From IMG/VR virus record IMGVR_UViG_3300020201_000024, positions 1 to 55,237 of that record: 55,237 bases of DNA, one strand, 5' to 3'. Origin of the DNA: a virus. The translations under genes were made by a program, and so were the position numbers. This document shows, one piece after another, positions 32,670 through 41,215 of this stretch (the stretch's first letter is position 1; each line of letters begins with the position of its first letter). Under the pieces are notes generated by a model. The model had not been told where the DNA came from. It saw only the letters and a program-made list of their open reading frames with translations, and ran no database searches.

Positions 32670-33642
32670 CCCCATCGCGGTACTAATCAGTGACATCCAT
32701 TTTACGTTGGGGACCCTAGAGCTAGCCTCCTCTGCACTCAGCACCGCTTTGCAGGATGCAAAGGCCAGAAATCTTTCTTTAGTCATTTGTGGCGATACTT
32801 TGGACGCTAAAGCTATCATTAGAGCCGAAATAGCCAACAGACTTATCAACCTGTTGTCTAATCCAGACAACCCAAAAATCTACCTTATAGTAGGTAACCA
32901 TGATATGTGTAACGAGAAGGGGAAAGAACACGCTTTAAACTTTTTACAGCCTTATTGTGACATTGTGTCCTACGCAAAAGAAGTTGTTTTAGGCAAGCAA
33001 AGTGTTTGGCTATTCCCCTACTTCTCAGATAGAGAGGAATTCGCACGATATATTCAACACCCGTACTGCTCTGACTTGGTTATCGGACACCAGGGCGTTT
33101 TAGGAGGTAACCCGGGACATTACATTCAGGACCCCGGCGCCATTGATCCAGAAATTTTGAGGGGTAAACGGTTTATTACAGGCCATTACCACGCGCATCA
33201 AGTAGAGGAAAATTATAGCTACGTGGGCACCCCCTACACTATCACATTTGGAGAGGCTAACGATCCTCCCAAAGGCTATTGCCTCCTAAATTCGGACGGC
33301 AGCCTGACACACGTTCTCCTTAATCTCCGCAAGCATATTATCGTAGAACGCACAACAGAAACACTTGCACAACCTATCATAAACTATGTCCCGGGAGACC
33401 TATTGTGGTTTAAACTCACGGGTAGTAGGATGGAGCTTGATCAAGTAGAGCGCGAAAACGTAGCCAAGGCCCTAGGCATCTCCGAAGGTTTCAAGTTTGA
33501 TAAAATATGCACAGACTCAAATGTGGTTCAGATGACTCCAAAAGTAGGTCAATCCGAGATTGAGATGCTGGATAAGATCATTGACGCTTCTAAGGTAGAT
33601 GACCCAGAAGCCGTAAAAGCTCTTTACAAAGGGATGATGTGA
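32641..33642 (+). CDS. SbcD/Mre11-like nuclease subunit
   Basis: 333 aa. Calcineurin-type phosphoesterase motifs appear in order: ISDIH (17-20), GDTLDAK, GNHDMC, GHQG and GHYHAH, which coordinate two metal ions. T4 gp47 is the phage counterpart. With the SbcC-like partner it should process DNA ends for recombination. I chose ATG 32641, nine bases after AGAAGGAG, inside the end of the recombinase gene; ATG 32650 is an alternative. Four-base overlap with the next gene. Confidence 0.9.
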   Translation: MKKMKTQKSNPIAVLISDIHFTLGTLELASSALSTALQDAKARNLSLVICGDTLDAKAIIRAEIANRLINLLSNPDNPKIYLIVGNHDMCNEKGKEHALNFLQPYCDIVSYAKEVVLGKQSVWLFPYFSDREEFARYIQHPYCSDLVIGHQGVLGGNPGHYIQDPGAIDPEILRGKRFITGHYHAHQVEENYSYVGTPYTITFGEANDPPKGYCLLNSDGSLTHVLLNLRKHIIVERTTETLAQPIINYVPGDLLWFKLTGSRMELDQVERENVAKALGISEGFKFDKICTDSNVVQMTPKVGQSEIEMLDKIIDASKVDDPEAVKALYKGMM

Positions 33643-35249
33643 AAGTTTTAACCGCTAAAGCTACAAACTTCCAAAGTTACAAGGACTTAGAGTTTAACTA
33701 CTCCGATAAAGGCCTAGTCCTTATCTCAGGAGAGACGGGCGCGGGCAAATCCACACTCTTGGACCTGGTGTCTTGGACACTCTTTGGAGTCACGTCCAAA
33801 GAGGGGAAGGCAGACGACGCGGTATCTTGGGGAGCTAAAGAGACCAGCGCCACACTAACCGTAGCCTTTACTGACTACCGCGTCAAGGTTACCCGCACCC
33901 GTGGTAAGTCTAACGATCTGTATTGGTCAGAAGAGGAAGGCGGCGCGGACCTTCGGGGTAAGGACCTCACGGAAACGCAAAAACTTCTAGAAGCGCGATT
34001 AGGCGTGACTGCCGACCTTTTTCTTACCGCGTCCTATCTTACTCAGTTTTCTAAAGCCGACGAATTTTTTATCTCAAAAGCTAAAGATCGCAGGGACGTA
34101 CTGGAAAAAATTGCAGATCAGGATTTTGCAATCAAATTAGGCGTGCGCTCCTCAGAAGCGCGCAAAGCTGCAAAAAAGGAAGCAGAGACCCTAGAGGCTA
34201 AAGCCGCACGGTTAGCCGGTCAAATGGCCAGCCTAGAGGGTACCGTTGTTGACCTGAAACTTTCCGCCTCTACTTGGAAACAAACAAACCTTAATGAAAT
34301 TGCGGGAGTTAAAAAACTAGCTGTTAGTTTTCACAAGGACAACTTGGATAAAGCAGAGGCGCTTAAGTCTAAGAAGAACCTACTGGACGGTTCCCAAGAT
34401 ACCCTGTTGTTGTCTAATATGATCCAGGGGTTGCGGGTAGAGGCGGATTTTTGCTCTAAGAAACGCTGCAATCAATGCAGCGGCCCTACGGGGCATAAAG
34501 AAAGAGAAGAAAAACTTAAAGAAATCAGCATCTTAACCTCTGCCCTAAGAGATGCGCAAGCGGTAGTGGTCAAGATAGAGACCCTTACCATGCAGATCGA
34601 CCGCCTCTATACCGCATCTAACCCCCATACGCTGCAATTAGAAGCCCTACAGAAGCAAACTAATCCTTTTGTGGGCAAGGTATCGCAGTACGAGCTAGAA
34701 GCAGCCAAAGCCTCCCTAGATCACGGCAAAACCGTTGCGGAGCTAACCAACACCCGCACCCTGGTATCCCGCCTCTCCTATCTTTATGACGCCTCCATGA
34801 CACTTAGGGGCGTCCTAATGCAACAAGCTGTAGCCTGCCTCCAAAACGAGACAAATAAGTACCTAGAACAGTTTTTTGACGCCCCTATTAGAGTAGAGTT
34901 GACGTTAGAGGACTCAGACCGCATTGAAGTTGTGATCTGTAATGGCGGGTACGAAGCCTCCTTTAAGGCCCTGTCAGGAGGAGAGCGGTGCATGCTTAAA
35001 CTGGCGTTCAGTCTCAGCCTTATGCGCTTAGCTCAGGAACGGGCAGGAGTAGCCTTCGGGCAAATATTCTTAGATGAGCCTATGAACGGACTAGATACAG
35101 GGCTTAAAGGTAATGCTTTTGGTTTACTACAGAAATTAGCCCGCACGTACCCCACGGTAATGGTTATTGAACACGACGAAGAGATTAAAAATATGTTTGA
35201 TAAAAAATATACCGTGACAAAAAGCAACGGCAATAGTACCGTTACTTAA
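33639..35249 (+). CDS. SbcC/Rad50-like ATPase subunit
   Basis: 536 aa from GTG in a GTGA overlap. Walker A GETGAGKST at 31-39; a short coiled-coil insertion with a zinc-hook-like CNQC near 277-280 plus a further Cys before it; signature motif LSGGERCMLKLAF near 445; Walker B IFLDEPMNGLD near 475. It is much shorter than bacterial SbcC and close to T4 gp46. It forms the DNA-end processing complex with the preceding SbcD-like protein. Confidence 0.9.
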   Translation: MKVLTAKATNFQSYKDLEFNYSDKGLVLISGETGAGKSTLLDLVSWTLFGVTSKEGKADDAVSWGAKETSATLTVAFTDYRVKVTRTRGKSNDLYWSEEEGGADLRGKDLTETQKLLEARLGVTADLFLTASYLTQFSKADEFFISKAKDRRDVLEKIADQDFAIKLGVRSSEARKAAKKEAETLEAKAARLAGQMASLEGTVVDLKLSASTWKQTNLNEIAGVKKLAVSFHKDNLDKAEALKSKKNLLDGSQDTLLLSNMIQGLRVEADFCSKKRCNQCSGPTGHKEREEKLKEISILTSALRDAQAVVVKIETLTMQIDRLYTASNPHTLQLEALQKQTNPFVGKVSQYELEAAKASLDHGKTVAELTNTRTLVSRLSYLYDASMTLRGVLMQQAVACLQNETNKYLEQFFDAPIRVELTLEDSDRIEVVICNGGYEASFKALSGGERCMLKLAFSLSLMRLAQERAGVAFGQIFLDEPMNGLDTGLKGNAFGLLQKLARTYPTVMVIEHDEEIKNMFDKKYTVTKSNGNSTVT

Positions 35250-35251
35250 GA

Positions 35252-35635
35252 GTGAAAAATCCAAGGATCACACATAAAGAGCGGGGGTTACTTAAAGGAG
35301 CGATTAGACGCGTATTCAGTCGCTCCGATATCCGCCGCAAGGTAGTAGAGTTGACAGTAGTAAAACATTACGACACAAGCCGCCCCCGCGTAAAGAAATG
35401 GTCAGTTTGCCCCCTATGCGAGCAGTTCACCCCTACCTACCTGTTACAGGTTGATCATAGAGACCCTATCGTCCCAACTCACACTTCTTTAGAAGAGATG
35501 TCATGGGATACAGTAATAGATCGCGTGTGGTGCGCAGAAAATAACCTCTTAGCAATCTGCAAACCTTGCCATAGAGAGAAGACACGGTTAGAAAACAAAG
35601 AACGCAGGAAAAACAAAGGAGCAAAAAGTGAGTAA
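35252..35635 (+). CDS. HNH endonuclease
   Basis: 127 aa from GTG. The ββα-metal core is clear: VCPLCEQ, then LLQVDHRDPIV with the catalytic histidine, a helix, then AICKPCHREKTRLEN with the final His. Two CxxC pairs bind structural zinc. It sits within the replication operon, overlapping the next gene by eight bases, which argues for a regular operon member (for example DNA processing) rather than a homing element. Confidence 0.88.
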   Translation: MKNPRITHKERGLLKGAIRRVFSRSDIRRKVVELTVVKHYDTSRPRVKKWSVCPLCEQFTPTYLLQVDHRDPIVPTHTSLEEMSWDTVIDRVWCAENNLLAICKPCHREKTRLENKERRKNKGAKSE

Positions 35636-35894
35636 TTCTAAGGATATCCGAAAGCAAATTCGCAACGTTATGCAGGCGGAGGCCCTCACGGTGCTTACCC
35701 AAGAAACCATGGAAGCCATTCGGAAGGAGCTTAAGGACCAAATTCGGAATGAGCTTGAGGTTTTAACTAAAGACCTCAAGGCTACCCTGGACCTGCGCAT
35801 TAAAGACATCGCTAAGCAAGTCTCAGATACCCTTGAATCTATTGCCAAACACAGCAAAGACATTCAAGCTTACGTGTTGCGCCAAAACAAGTAG
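35628..35894 (+). CDS. Coiled-coil hypothetical protein
   Basis: 88 aa from GTG, beginning MSNSKDIRKQIRNVMQAE. Almost entirely amphipathic helix (KELKDQIRNELEVLTKDLKA), likely an oligomerising coiled coil. Overlaps the HNH gene by eight bases and precedes the phosphoesterase gene by 26. No family recognised. Confidence 0.7.
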   Translation: MSNSKDIRKQIRNVMQAEALTVLTQETMEAIRKELKDQIRNELEVLTKDLKATLDLRIKDIAKQVSDTLESIAKHSKDIQAYVLRQNK

Positions 35895-35920
35895 CACTAA
35901 ATCCAATGGTAGGAGACCTA

Positions 35921-36622
35921 ATGAATAACAATCGAATTCTTATCGTGTCTGACTTGCATTGTCCCTATGAACACGGGGATACCGTTAGGTTCCTTGCTGC
36001 CATTAAAAAGAAGTATAAACCTACGCGCATCATCCTTACAGGGGACGAAGCAGACTTTGCGGGCATCTCCTTTCATGATCACGACCCAGATATGGACTCC
36101 TCTGGTAAAGAACTTGATAAAGCAATTAAAGCCCTTCAACCGATCTACAAACTCTTTCCTACTGCCCAAGTGCTAGAGTCTAATCACGGCTCGCTAGTAC
36201 TGCGCAAAGCCCTTGCCCACGGCATGTCACGTTCATACTTCAAAGGCCCCGGAGAGATCCTTAAGGCCCCCAAAACCTGGTCATGGCATTTTGACATCGT
36301 CCTAAACCTCCCGGACGGTACGCCCTGCTACTTCCATCATAGCAAGGGGGCTAATGTTAAGAAAAACTCTCAGGCAATGGGCTCTAGCTTTGTGCAGGGG
36401 CATCACCATGAAAGCTTTGAAATTTCTTACTGGGGTAACCCTCATGCCCTACTCTTTGGTATGACCGTGGGCTGCCTGGTAGACCCGCACAGCCTAGCAA
36501 TGGCATACAATAAGAACAACCTGCGACGCCCGGTAATTGGCTGCGGTATAATCATCGATAGCATTCCTCAGCTTATCCCCATGAAATTAAACAAGAAAGG
36601 CCGCTGGAACGGTAAGGTTTGA
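35921..36622 (+). CDS. Calcineurin-like metallophosphoesterase
   Basis: 233 aa from ATG 35921 after TAGGAGAC; an earlier in-frame ATG at 35906 would overlap that site. Motifs: VSDLHCPYEHGD, LTGDEADF, ESNHGS (GNH variant with Ser for Gly), FHHSKG and QGHHHES. The order fits a two-metal phosphoesterase, distinct from the SbcD-like protein. Such enzymes are widespread in phages and may act on nucleotides, DNA ends or RNA cyclic phosphates. The substrate cannot be told. Confidence 0.85.
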   Translation: MNNNRILIVSDLHCPYEHGDTVRFLAAIKKKYKPTRIILTGDEADFAGISFHDHDPDMDSSGKELDKAIKALQPIYKLFPTAQVLESNHGSLVLRKALAHGMSRSYFKGPGEILKAPKTWSWHFDIVLNLPDGTPCYFHHSKGANVKKNSQAMGSSFVQGHHHESFEISYWGNPHALLFGMTVGCLVDPHSLAMAYNKNNLRRPVIGCGIIIDSIPQLIPMKLNKKGRWNGKV

Positions 36623-36647
36623 CTTCATAGGGCCTATCTGAGATACT
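36619..36647 (+). promoter_or_regulatory. Sigma-70-like promoter, possibly giving a leaderless message
   Basis: TTGACT (36619-36624), 17-base spacer, GATACT (36642-36647). The start of transcription would fall at about 36654, against the ATG at 36655, which has no ribosome-binding site before it. Confidence 0.5.
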
Positions 36648-36654
36648 CTTATGC

Positions 36655-37050
36655 ATGAACCATCTAATACTGGTTTTTTTGACCGTAACAAAGCTCTACA
36701 GCCTCCCGCCTGGTCTCCAGTCCGCCCTTTGCTTTGTAGAGTCTTCCCACAATGTTAAAGCTGTTCATCACGACGATGGCAGCGCTAACAGCGTTGGAGT
36801 TTGTCAAGTACAGCTTCCCACGGCTCGTATATTGGGCTTTAAAGGAACAGAAACCGAGCTTTACCGTGTGGACACCAACGTTAATTTGTCTGGCGCTTAT
36901 ATATCTAAGCAGCTACGGCGTTATAATGGCGATGTGGTCAAAGCAATTAGTGCTTACAATATGGGCACTTACCGTGTAGGTAAAGACGGGTTTCCAAAAA
37001 ATAAGAAGTACGTTCTAAAAGTTTTAAAAGCTTGGGGAGAGGGCCGGTGA
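36655..37050 (+). CDS. Soluble lytic transglycosylase-like protein
   Basis: 131 aa. A hydrophobic start (MNHLILVFLTVTKLYS) is probably a signal peptide. The SLT core follows: LCFVESSHN with the catalytic Glu, SVGVCQVQLPTA, NLSGAYISKQL and ISAYNMGT. It would cut peptidoglycan from the periplasm. Its place in the early block, not in the lysis block, suggests wall remodelling during infection or packaging in the virion rather than lysis. Four-base overlap with the next gene (GTGA). Confidence 0.83.
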   Translation: MNHLILVFLTVTKLYSLPPGLQSALCFVESSHNVKAVHHDDGSANSVGVCQVQLPTARILGFKGTETELYRVDTNVNLSGAYISKQLRRYNGDVVKAISAYNMGTYRVGKDGFPKNKKYVLKVLKAWGEGR

Positions 37051-37388
37051 AACGCATTAATTTTAAGATTATGGGCAAAGATTGGGTTTTACGTCTTCTA
37101 AAACGTAAAGAGTATGATAAGCGACACGGCAGAGGTAGCGTAGGCATCACTCATATGCACAAGCGCCGAATTGACCTACAGCCTCAAGGAATGGACCTTG
37201 AGACCATTATTCATGAGCTTACCCATGCCTACATGGTAGAGATTTGCACCGGCAGCGTGGACCTGGACGACGAGCAGATTGAAGAAGTATTTGCGGAATT
37301 GTTTGCTAAGAGAGGCCGGGAGATGTTAGACTTGGCGGATAAGCTGCACAATACGGTTCGGGAGCTAACATCAGGTATTACGAGGTAA
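37047..37388 (+). CDS. Minimal HExxH zinc-protease-like protein
   Basis: 113 aa from GTG in a GTGA overlap after GGGGAGAGGG. The centre has IIHELTHAYMVEI, an HExxH zinc motif, followed by DDEQIEEVFAELFAKRG where a downstream Glu could be the third ligand. This is the helix arrangement of small SprT/ImmA-like zincins. A peptidase acting on a host or phage protein is possible. Substrate unknown; it is co-translated with the transglycosylase. Confidence 0.72.
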   Translation: MKRINFKIMGKDWVLRLLKRKEYDKRHGRGSVGITHMHKRRIDLQPQGMDLETIIHELTHAYMVEICTGSVDLDDEQIEEVFAELFAKRGREMLDLADKLHNTVRELTSGITR

Positions 37389-37390
37389 CA

Positions 37391-37954
37391 ATGAAGCACA
37401 AAGAAATTGAGACTAAATACCGCGCTGATGAGATGTCTTTTACCGAGTTTGAGCAGTTCATTACTGCCCTCAAGCCGGTAAACACTATCCGCGCGTCGGG
37501 CTACGATTACTTCTACTGCTCCCCCGCCGCCCCCGCTAGCTTTGCCCGCCACAGGGTAGGCCCTGAGTTTAACCAGCTTACTTTTAAGCGTAAACTATCT
37601 GATATTAATAACTACATTCGAGACGAACACAACATCTCACTCGACACGAAAGTTAAGATTGATCAGGTCGCTGCCCTACTCAAAGAGTTTGGCTATACAC
37701 ATAACTCTACAATTTTTAAAAATGTTTTTGTATACAACTTTGATAAGTACAACTTTGTCTACTACGTGTGCTATACCCCCGAGCTTAAAGAGTTAGGGCG
37801 ATTTGTTGAGGTAGAGATGTCCGAAGAACATCCTTGGGACAACGAAGACCAGGCTTGGGCGCTCCTACGTGAGATTGAAGGCAGCCTTCGCCCTCTAGGC
37901 ATCACCCCCCAGCATCGCATGCGCAAATCTTTGTTTGAGATGTTTAAAAAGTAA
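37391..37954 (+). CDS. CYTH-domain phosphohydrolase or cyclase-like protein
   Basis: 187 aa. The N-terminus has KEIETKYRADE, the ExExK signature of the CYTH (CyaB/thiamine triphosphatase) tunnel fold, followed by HRVGPEF, QLTFKRKLSD with Lys/Arg pairs, and FVEVEMSEEH near residue 140 with acidic metal ligands. Family members hydrolyse triphosphates or cyclise ATP. In a phage it could act on nucleotides or on a nucleotide signal of the host. The chemistry is inferred from family only. Confidence 0.8.
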   Translation: MKHKEIETKYRADEMSFTEFEQFITALKPVNTIRASGYDYFYCSPAAPASFARHRVGPEFNQLTFKRKLSDINNYIRDEHNISLDTKVKIDQVAALLKEFGYTHNSTIFKNVFVYNFDKYNFVYYVCYTPELKELGRFVEVEMSEEHPWDNEDQAWALLREIEGSLRPLGITPQHRMRKSLFEMFKK

Positions 37955-37983
37955 TTGACTTAACCCGCCCCCCGGCATAACCT
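37955..37983 (+). promoter_or_regulatory. Sigma-70-like promoter
   Basis: TTGACT (37955-37960), 17-base spacer containing CCCGCCCCCCGG, TAACCT (37978-37983), then a short leader with CAGGAG before the ATG at 38001. It lies in the only real gap of this part of the operon. Confidence 0.55.
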
Positions 37984-38000
37984 AATCACAGGAGTTACAA

Positions 38001-38561
38001 ATGATTATTGGACTAAACGGACTCATGGGAGTAGGCAAAAGCACTGCGGCTAACTTCATTACCGCCTACTCTGCCTCCCCGACTAAGCTAATCAAGTTTG
38101 CCGCCCCTCTTTACGATATCCAGGAATTTGCATACCGCAGGATTAAGTCAGTATTTAACCGCCCCGATGACTTTGTAAAAGACCGCAAGCTTCTCCAATG
38201 GCTAGGTACCGAATGGGGGCGAGGTACCATTAACGATAACATTTGGGTTGACATTTGGGAAAATGAAGTCCGGGAAGCCGTAAAGCAAGGCTTCACAGTT
38301 ATCTGTGATGATGTACGATTTGATAATGAGGCAGAGACTGTGCTCAGCTTGGGAGGTATTGTGCTTAACATCGCTTCCAGCCAATCCCTTACCCGAATCA
38401 CGACGGCCAACGGTATAGTAGCTCATGCAAGCGAAGCAGGCATTGCCTCCAACTATATCTCGCACCGGGTAGAAAACAACGGCACCGAAAAAGAGTTTGA
38501 CCACAAGCTGAGAAGCCTACTCTTTGTAGCCGGTGTAAAACTTTTGGCCCTGCCCAAATGA
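38001..38561 (+). CDS. Deoxynucleoside monophosphate kinase
   Basis: 186 aa. It begins MIIGLNGLMGVGKSTAANFI, a P-loop, followed by LIKFAAPLYDIQEFA, WLGTEWGR (substrate lid seen in phage dNMP kinases) and FTVICDDVRFDNEA. T4 gp1-like enzymes phosphorylate dNMPs to dNDPs for phage DNA synthesis. The Gly-Leu-Met-Gly-Val-Gly-Lys loop is complete. Follows CAGGAG and overlaps the next gene by four bases. Confidence 0.88.
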   Translation: MIIGLNGLMGVGKSTAANFITAYSASPTKLIKFAAPLYDIQEFAYRRIKSVFNRPDDFVKDRKLLQWLGTEWGRGTINDNIWVDIWENEVREAVKQGFTVICDDVRFDNEAETVLSLGGIVLNIASSQSLTRITTANGIVAHASEAGIASNYISHRVENNGTEKEFDHKLRSLLFVAGVKLLALPK

Positions 38562-38740
38562 ACCTGCTTATTATCAGTGCAGTTTATATTGTGTGTCTTT
38601 TGATCTTGACTCTATGGACCAAATTTGTTACTTATTGTTTAGAGCCCGCGCTAAAAGATCTTATAATCTCCCTGCTACCTATTATTTTTTTGGTCCCCGC
38701 ACTCGCAGTAGTAATCATGTATCTGTCCCCTAACAACTAA
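38558..38740 (+). CDS. Small two-helix membrane protein
   Basis: 60 aa from ATG in an ATGA overlap. Two membrane segments (LLIISAVYIVCLLILTLW and IISLLPIIFLVPALAVVIMY) with a short polar link. Its place in a replication operon, far from the lysis genes, suggests an early inner-membrane role such as superinfection immunity, but nothing in the sequence proves this. Confidence 0.75.
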   Translation: MNLLIISAVYIVCLLILTLWTKFVTYCLEPALKDLIISLLPIIFLVPALAVVIMYLSPNN

Positions 38741-38749
38741 GGAGCTAAA

Positions 38750-39280
38750 ATGGCATTTCAAGCATTGTTTGACGCAAGCAACGGTACCCCCTTTAAATTC
38801 GAAAATATTGGCGATAGCCTTGAGGCTTATTACATGGGTAGCTTTGACTATGAAGGCGATTACGGCCCGACTAAAAAGCACGTTTTTAAGACTGAGACCG
38901 ACGACGCGGTTGTGGTCTTTGGGCAACGCAGCCTTATGCAGCTTCTCCCTTCAGCCACGGTTGGGGCAATGCTTCGGGTTACCCTCACCGGCTCTAAGCC
39001 CGCGGCTAAGAAGGGGCAGCAACCTATGAAGCTCTATAAGATCGAGCAGGACATTAAAAACACTACTCACGTTGCAGGCGTTAAGACCGACGCGGACACG
39101 ACCGCCGCGGAATATGTTAATCCGTCGGACGAAGACGCGGAAAATGCAGACGGCCCGGCAGATGAGCCACAACTTCCCCCGGCGCGCGCCCCCCAAGCGG
39201 CGGCGGGTAAGCTACCCTCTCAGGCTGCTCAAGATAAGGTTCGGGAGCTTCTGAACAGAGGTAAGGTTCGTAGCGCATAA
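38750..39280 (+). CDS. Probable single-stranded DNA-binding protein
   Basis: 176 aa. Residues 1-110 form a beta-rich domain (FKFENIGDSLEAYYMGSFDY, VVVFGQRSLMQLL, LRVTLTGSKPAAKKGQQPMK) and the rest is an acidic, Pro-rich linker ending in a basic helix. This is the arrangement of phage SSB-like proteins near polymerase and primase genes, although the usual acidic C-terminal tip is absent. Follows AAGGAGC. SSB function is inferred from position and composition. Confidence 0.6.
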   Translation: MAFQALFDASNGTPFKFENIGDSLEAYYMGSFDYEGDYGPTKKHVFKTETDDAVVVFGQRSLMQLLPSATVGAMLRVTLTGSKPAAKKGQQPMKLYKIEQDIKNTTHVAGVKTDADTTAAEYVNPSDEDAENADGPADEPQLPPARAPQAAAGKLPSQAAQDKVRELLNRGKVRSA

Positions 39281-39291
39281 TACATGTACAT

Positions 39292-39367
39292 TGGGGGGTA
39301 GCTTAATTGGTAAAGCTATCCGCTGTTAACGGATAAGATATTGGTTCGAATCCAATCCCCCCAGCCA
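39292..39367 (+). tRNA. tRNA-Asn (GTT)
   Basis: Complete cloverleaf drawn by eye: acceptor TGGGGGG with CCCCCCA, D-arm GCTT-AATTGGTA-AAGC, anticodon stem ATCCG with CGGAT around loop CTGTTAA (anticodon GTT), variable loop AAGAT, T-arm ATTGG-TTCGAAT-CCAAT, discriminator G and encoded CCA. A lone phage tRNA may compensate for codon demand; Asn codons AAC/AAT are frequent in the hexapeptide and fibre genes. Confidence 0.95.
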
Positions 39368-39382
39368 CATTTTAGGAGACCT

Positions 39383-41215
39383 ATGCAGAAGCAGCTTGCT
39401 CGTCTCATCCTTGCCAAATGGGTACAAGACCCTGGTAAGCGTCCGGTTTTAGAAGCGGAGTATACCTCTGAGCAGTTAGAGGCTTATAACTCAGAAGGCT
39501 ACAACTGTTACTACCTGCCAAACTGCCCCGCAGAGTACCTCCCCGGTAAGCCCGTAGACGGCTCTATGGTAGACAAATTCAACTATGTATTTGTGGATTT
39601 TGATTTAAAATCTAATACTTACGCCACTAAAGAGGACTTCATTGCGTCCCTTTCTGTTTTTTCCTTGGAACCTAGCCGCATCACAGATAGCGGAGGCGGC
39701 GTGCACGCCTATTGGGCAGTATCCGACCTAGACGCAATGAGCTACCTCCGCCTTTCCAGGCGCCTTATGCGCCTGCTAAAGACCGACGAAGCTGTGGGCC
39801 AAATCTACCAGCTTATGCGCCTCCCCGGCACGGTAAACGTAAAGCAGGAGGACGATCCCCGACTTTGCGAAATACTTTTGGACACCGACACCCGGTATAC
39901 TTGCGAAGAAATCGACGCCGCGTTACCTCCTATCTCTCAGGCGGACGAAGCGCATTGTAAGCAGCATTATGAAAAGACTTACCGCTTAAAATCCGAGGTT
40001 AAAGTAGATACCAATATCCCTCTTAAATTTTCGCAGCTTATAGCTTCTAGCAGAGAGGCTAAGGACATTTGGTCGGGAAACGTAGAGGACAGGAGCAAAG
40101 GAGATTACCGCCTAGCTCATATTATGTTTGCCCACAGCTTTACGCGAAAAGAAGCTATCTCTGTCCTAGTCAATAGCTCTAAAGCCCTCAATAGAGCCCC
40201 GCAACATCAAGTCTCTTACGCGGAAAATATTGTAGATAAAATTTGGACTTTTGAAGTTAATACCGACAAAACCGCCCTTAACCTATCGAGCAGCGTCAGA
40301 AACATTCTTTCTAAAGGAGGGGACACCCTCAAAGGTACCCGCTTCCCCTGCTGGCGGTACCTTGATGCTACCGAAAACGGCTTTCGACTAGGTCAAGTCA
40401 TTGGCCTAGTAGCAGGCTCAGGCGTAGGAAAGACTGCCGTAGCCCTTAACATGTTTCTAGGATTTGTCCAAAACAATCCCGACTATGATCATTTTTTTGT
40501 GCCTTTAGAGCAGCCCGTGGAAGAGATTGCAGACCGTTGGCGGCTTATGTGCGGAACTAACACCGCGTTGCACGATAAGGTACACGTAATCAGTAACTAC
40601 GCCGAAGACGGTTCCTATAGAAACTTGAGTTTTGATCAAATTAGGGATTATATCTTACAATTTCAAAAGACCACAGGCAGAAAAGCCGGATGTGTTGTAA
40701 TTGACCACATCGGCGCCCTGAATAAGAAAGGCGCCAAGGGCGAAAATCAGGACCTAATGAACATCTGCCACACCATGAAAGCCTTTGCAATATCCACTAA
40801 TACCCTCCTTATCATGCAGAGTCAAGCCCCCAGAGAGAAAGCAGGTATCGGAGACCTAGAACTATCCAAGGATGCCGCGTATGGCACGGTTTTCTTTGAG
40901 TCATATTGTGATTTTTTAATGGCCATCTGGCAGCCCCTCAAGCGGTGCTATTCTGAAACCGGATGCCTCACGGTTACGGCTTTTAAACTTTGTAAAATTC
41001 GCCATAAAAATCAATTACTAGATAAGATCCAAGAGGACGTTTGCTATAAGCTCTTTTTTGATCCCACGACCGGACACTTACAAGAGATGAGCCAGGCGGA
41101 TGACGAAAGCTTTAAGTTTTGGCTTGCTAAGTCTACCAATATGCGTAAACTCGATAGGAAGACCGACCTAATCCCGTACCAGTCAACCGATTGGAGTAAG
41201 AAGGAGACCGCGTGA
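39383..41215 (+). CDS. Primase-helicase fusion (AEP-type primase plus DnaB-like helicase)
   Basis: 610 aa from ATG 39383 after TTTAGGAGAC; an earlier in-frame TTG lies inside the tRNA. Residues about 60-170 show archaeo-eukaryotic primase motifs: YVFVDFD (metal-binding D-x-D), DSGGGVHAYW (basic/His motif) and RLPGTVNVK. Residues about 330-600 are a RecA-fold helicase: GLVAGSGVGKTAVALNMF (Walker A), CVVIDHIGALNKK (Walker B) and LLIMQSQAP. One protein can thus make primers and unwind the fork. Four-base overlap with the next gene. Confidence 0.87.
   Translation: MQKQLARLILAKWVQDPGKRPVLEAEYTSEQLEAYNSEGYNCYYLPNCPAEYLPGKPVDGSMVDKFNYVFVDFDLKSNTYATKEDFIASLSVFSLEPSRITDSGGGVHAYWAVSDLDAMSYLRLSRRLMRLLKTDEAVGQIYQLMRLPGTVNVKQEDDPRLCEILLDTDTRYTCEEIDAALPPISQADEAHCKQHYEKTYRLKSEVKVDTNIPLKFSQLIASSREAKDIWSGNVEDRSKGDYRLAHIMFAHSFTRKEAISVLVNSSKALNRAPQHQVSYAENIVDKIWTFEVNTDKTALNLSSSVRNILSKGGDTLKGTRFPCWRYLDATENGFRLGQVIGLVAGSGVGKTAVALNMFLGFVQNNPDYDHFFVPLEQPVEEIADRWRLMCGTNTALHDKVHVISNYAEDGSYRNLSFDQIRDYILQFQKTTGRKAGCVVIDHIGALNKKGAKGENQDLMNICHTMKAFAISTNTLLIMQSQAPREKAGIGDLELSKDAAYGTVFFESYCDFLMAIWQPLKRCYSETGCLTVTAFKLCKIRHKNQLLDKIQEDVCYKLFFDPTTGHLQEMSQADDESFKFWLAKSTNMRKLDRKTDLIPYQSTDWSKKETA

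Noticed and set aside
35252-35635. HNH gene as a homing endonuclease inserted in the operon
   Set aside because: It overlaps its downstream neighbour and lies two bases from the upstream one, interrupts no gene, and no intron-like sequence surrounds it.
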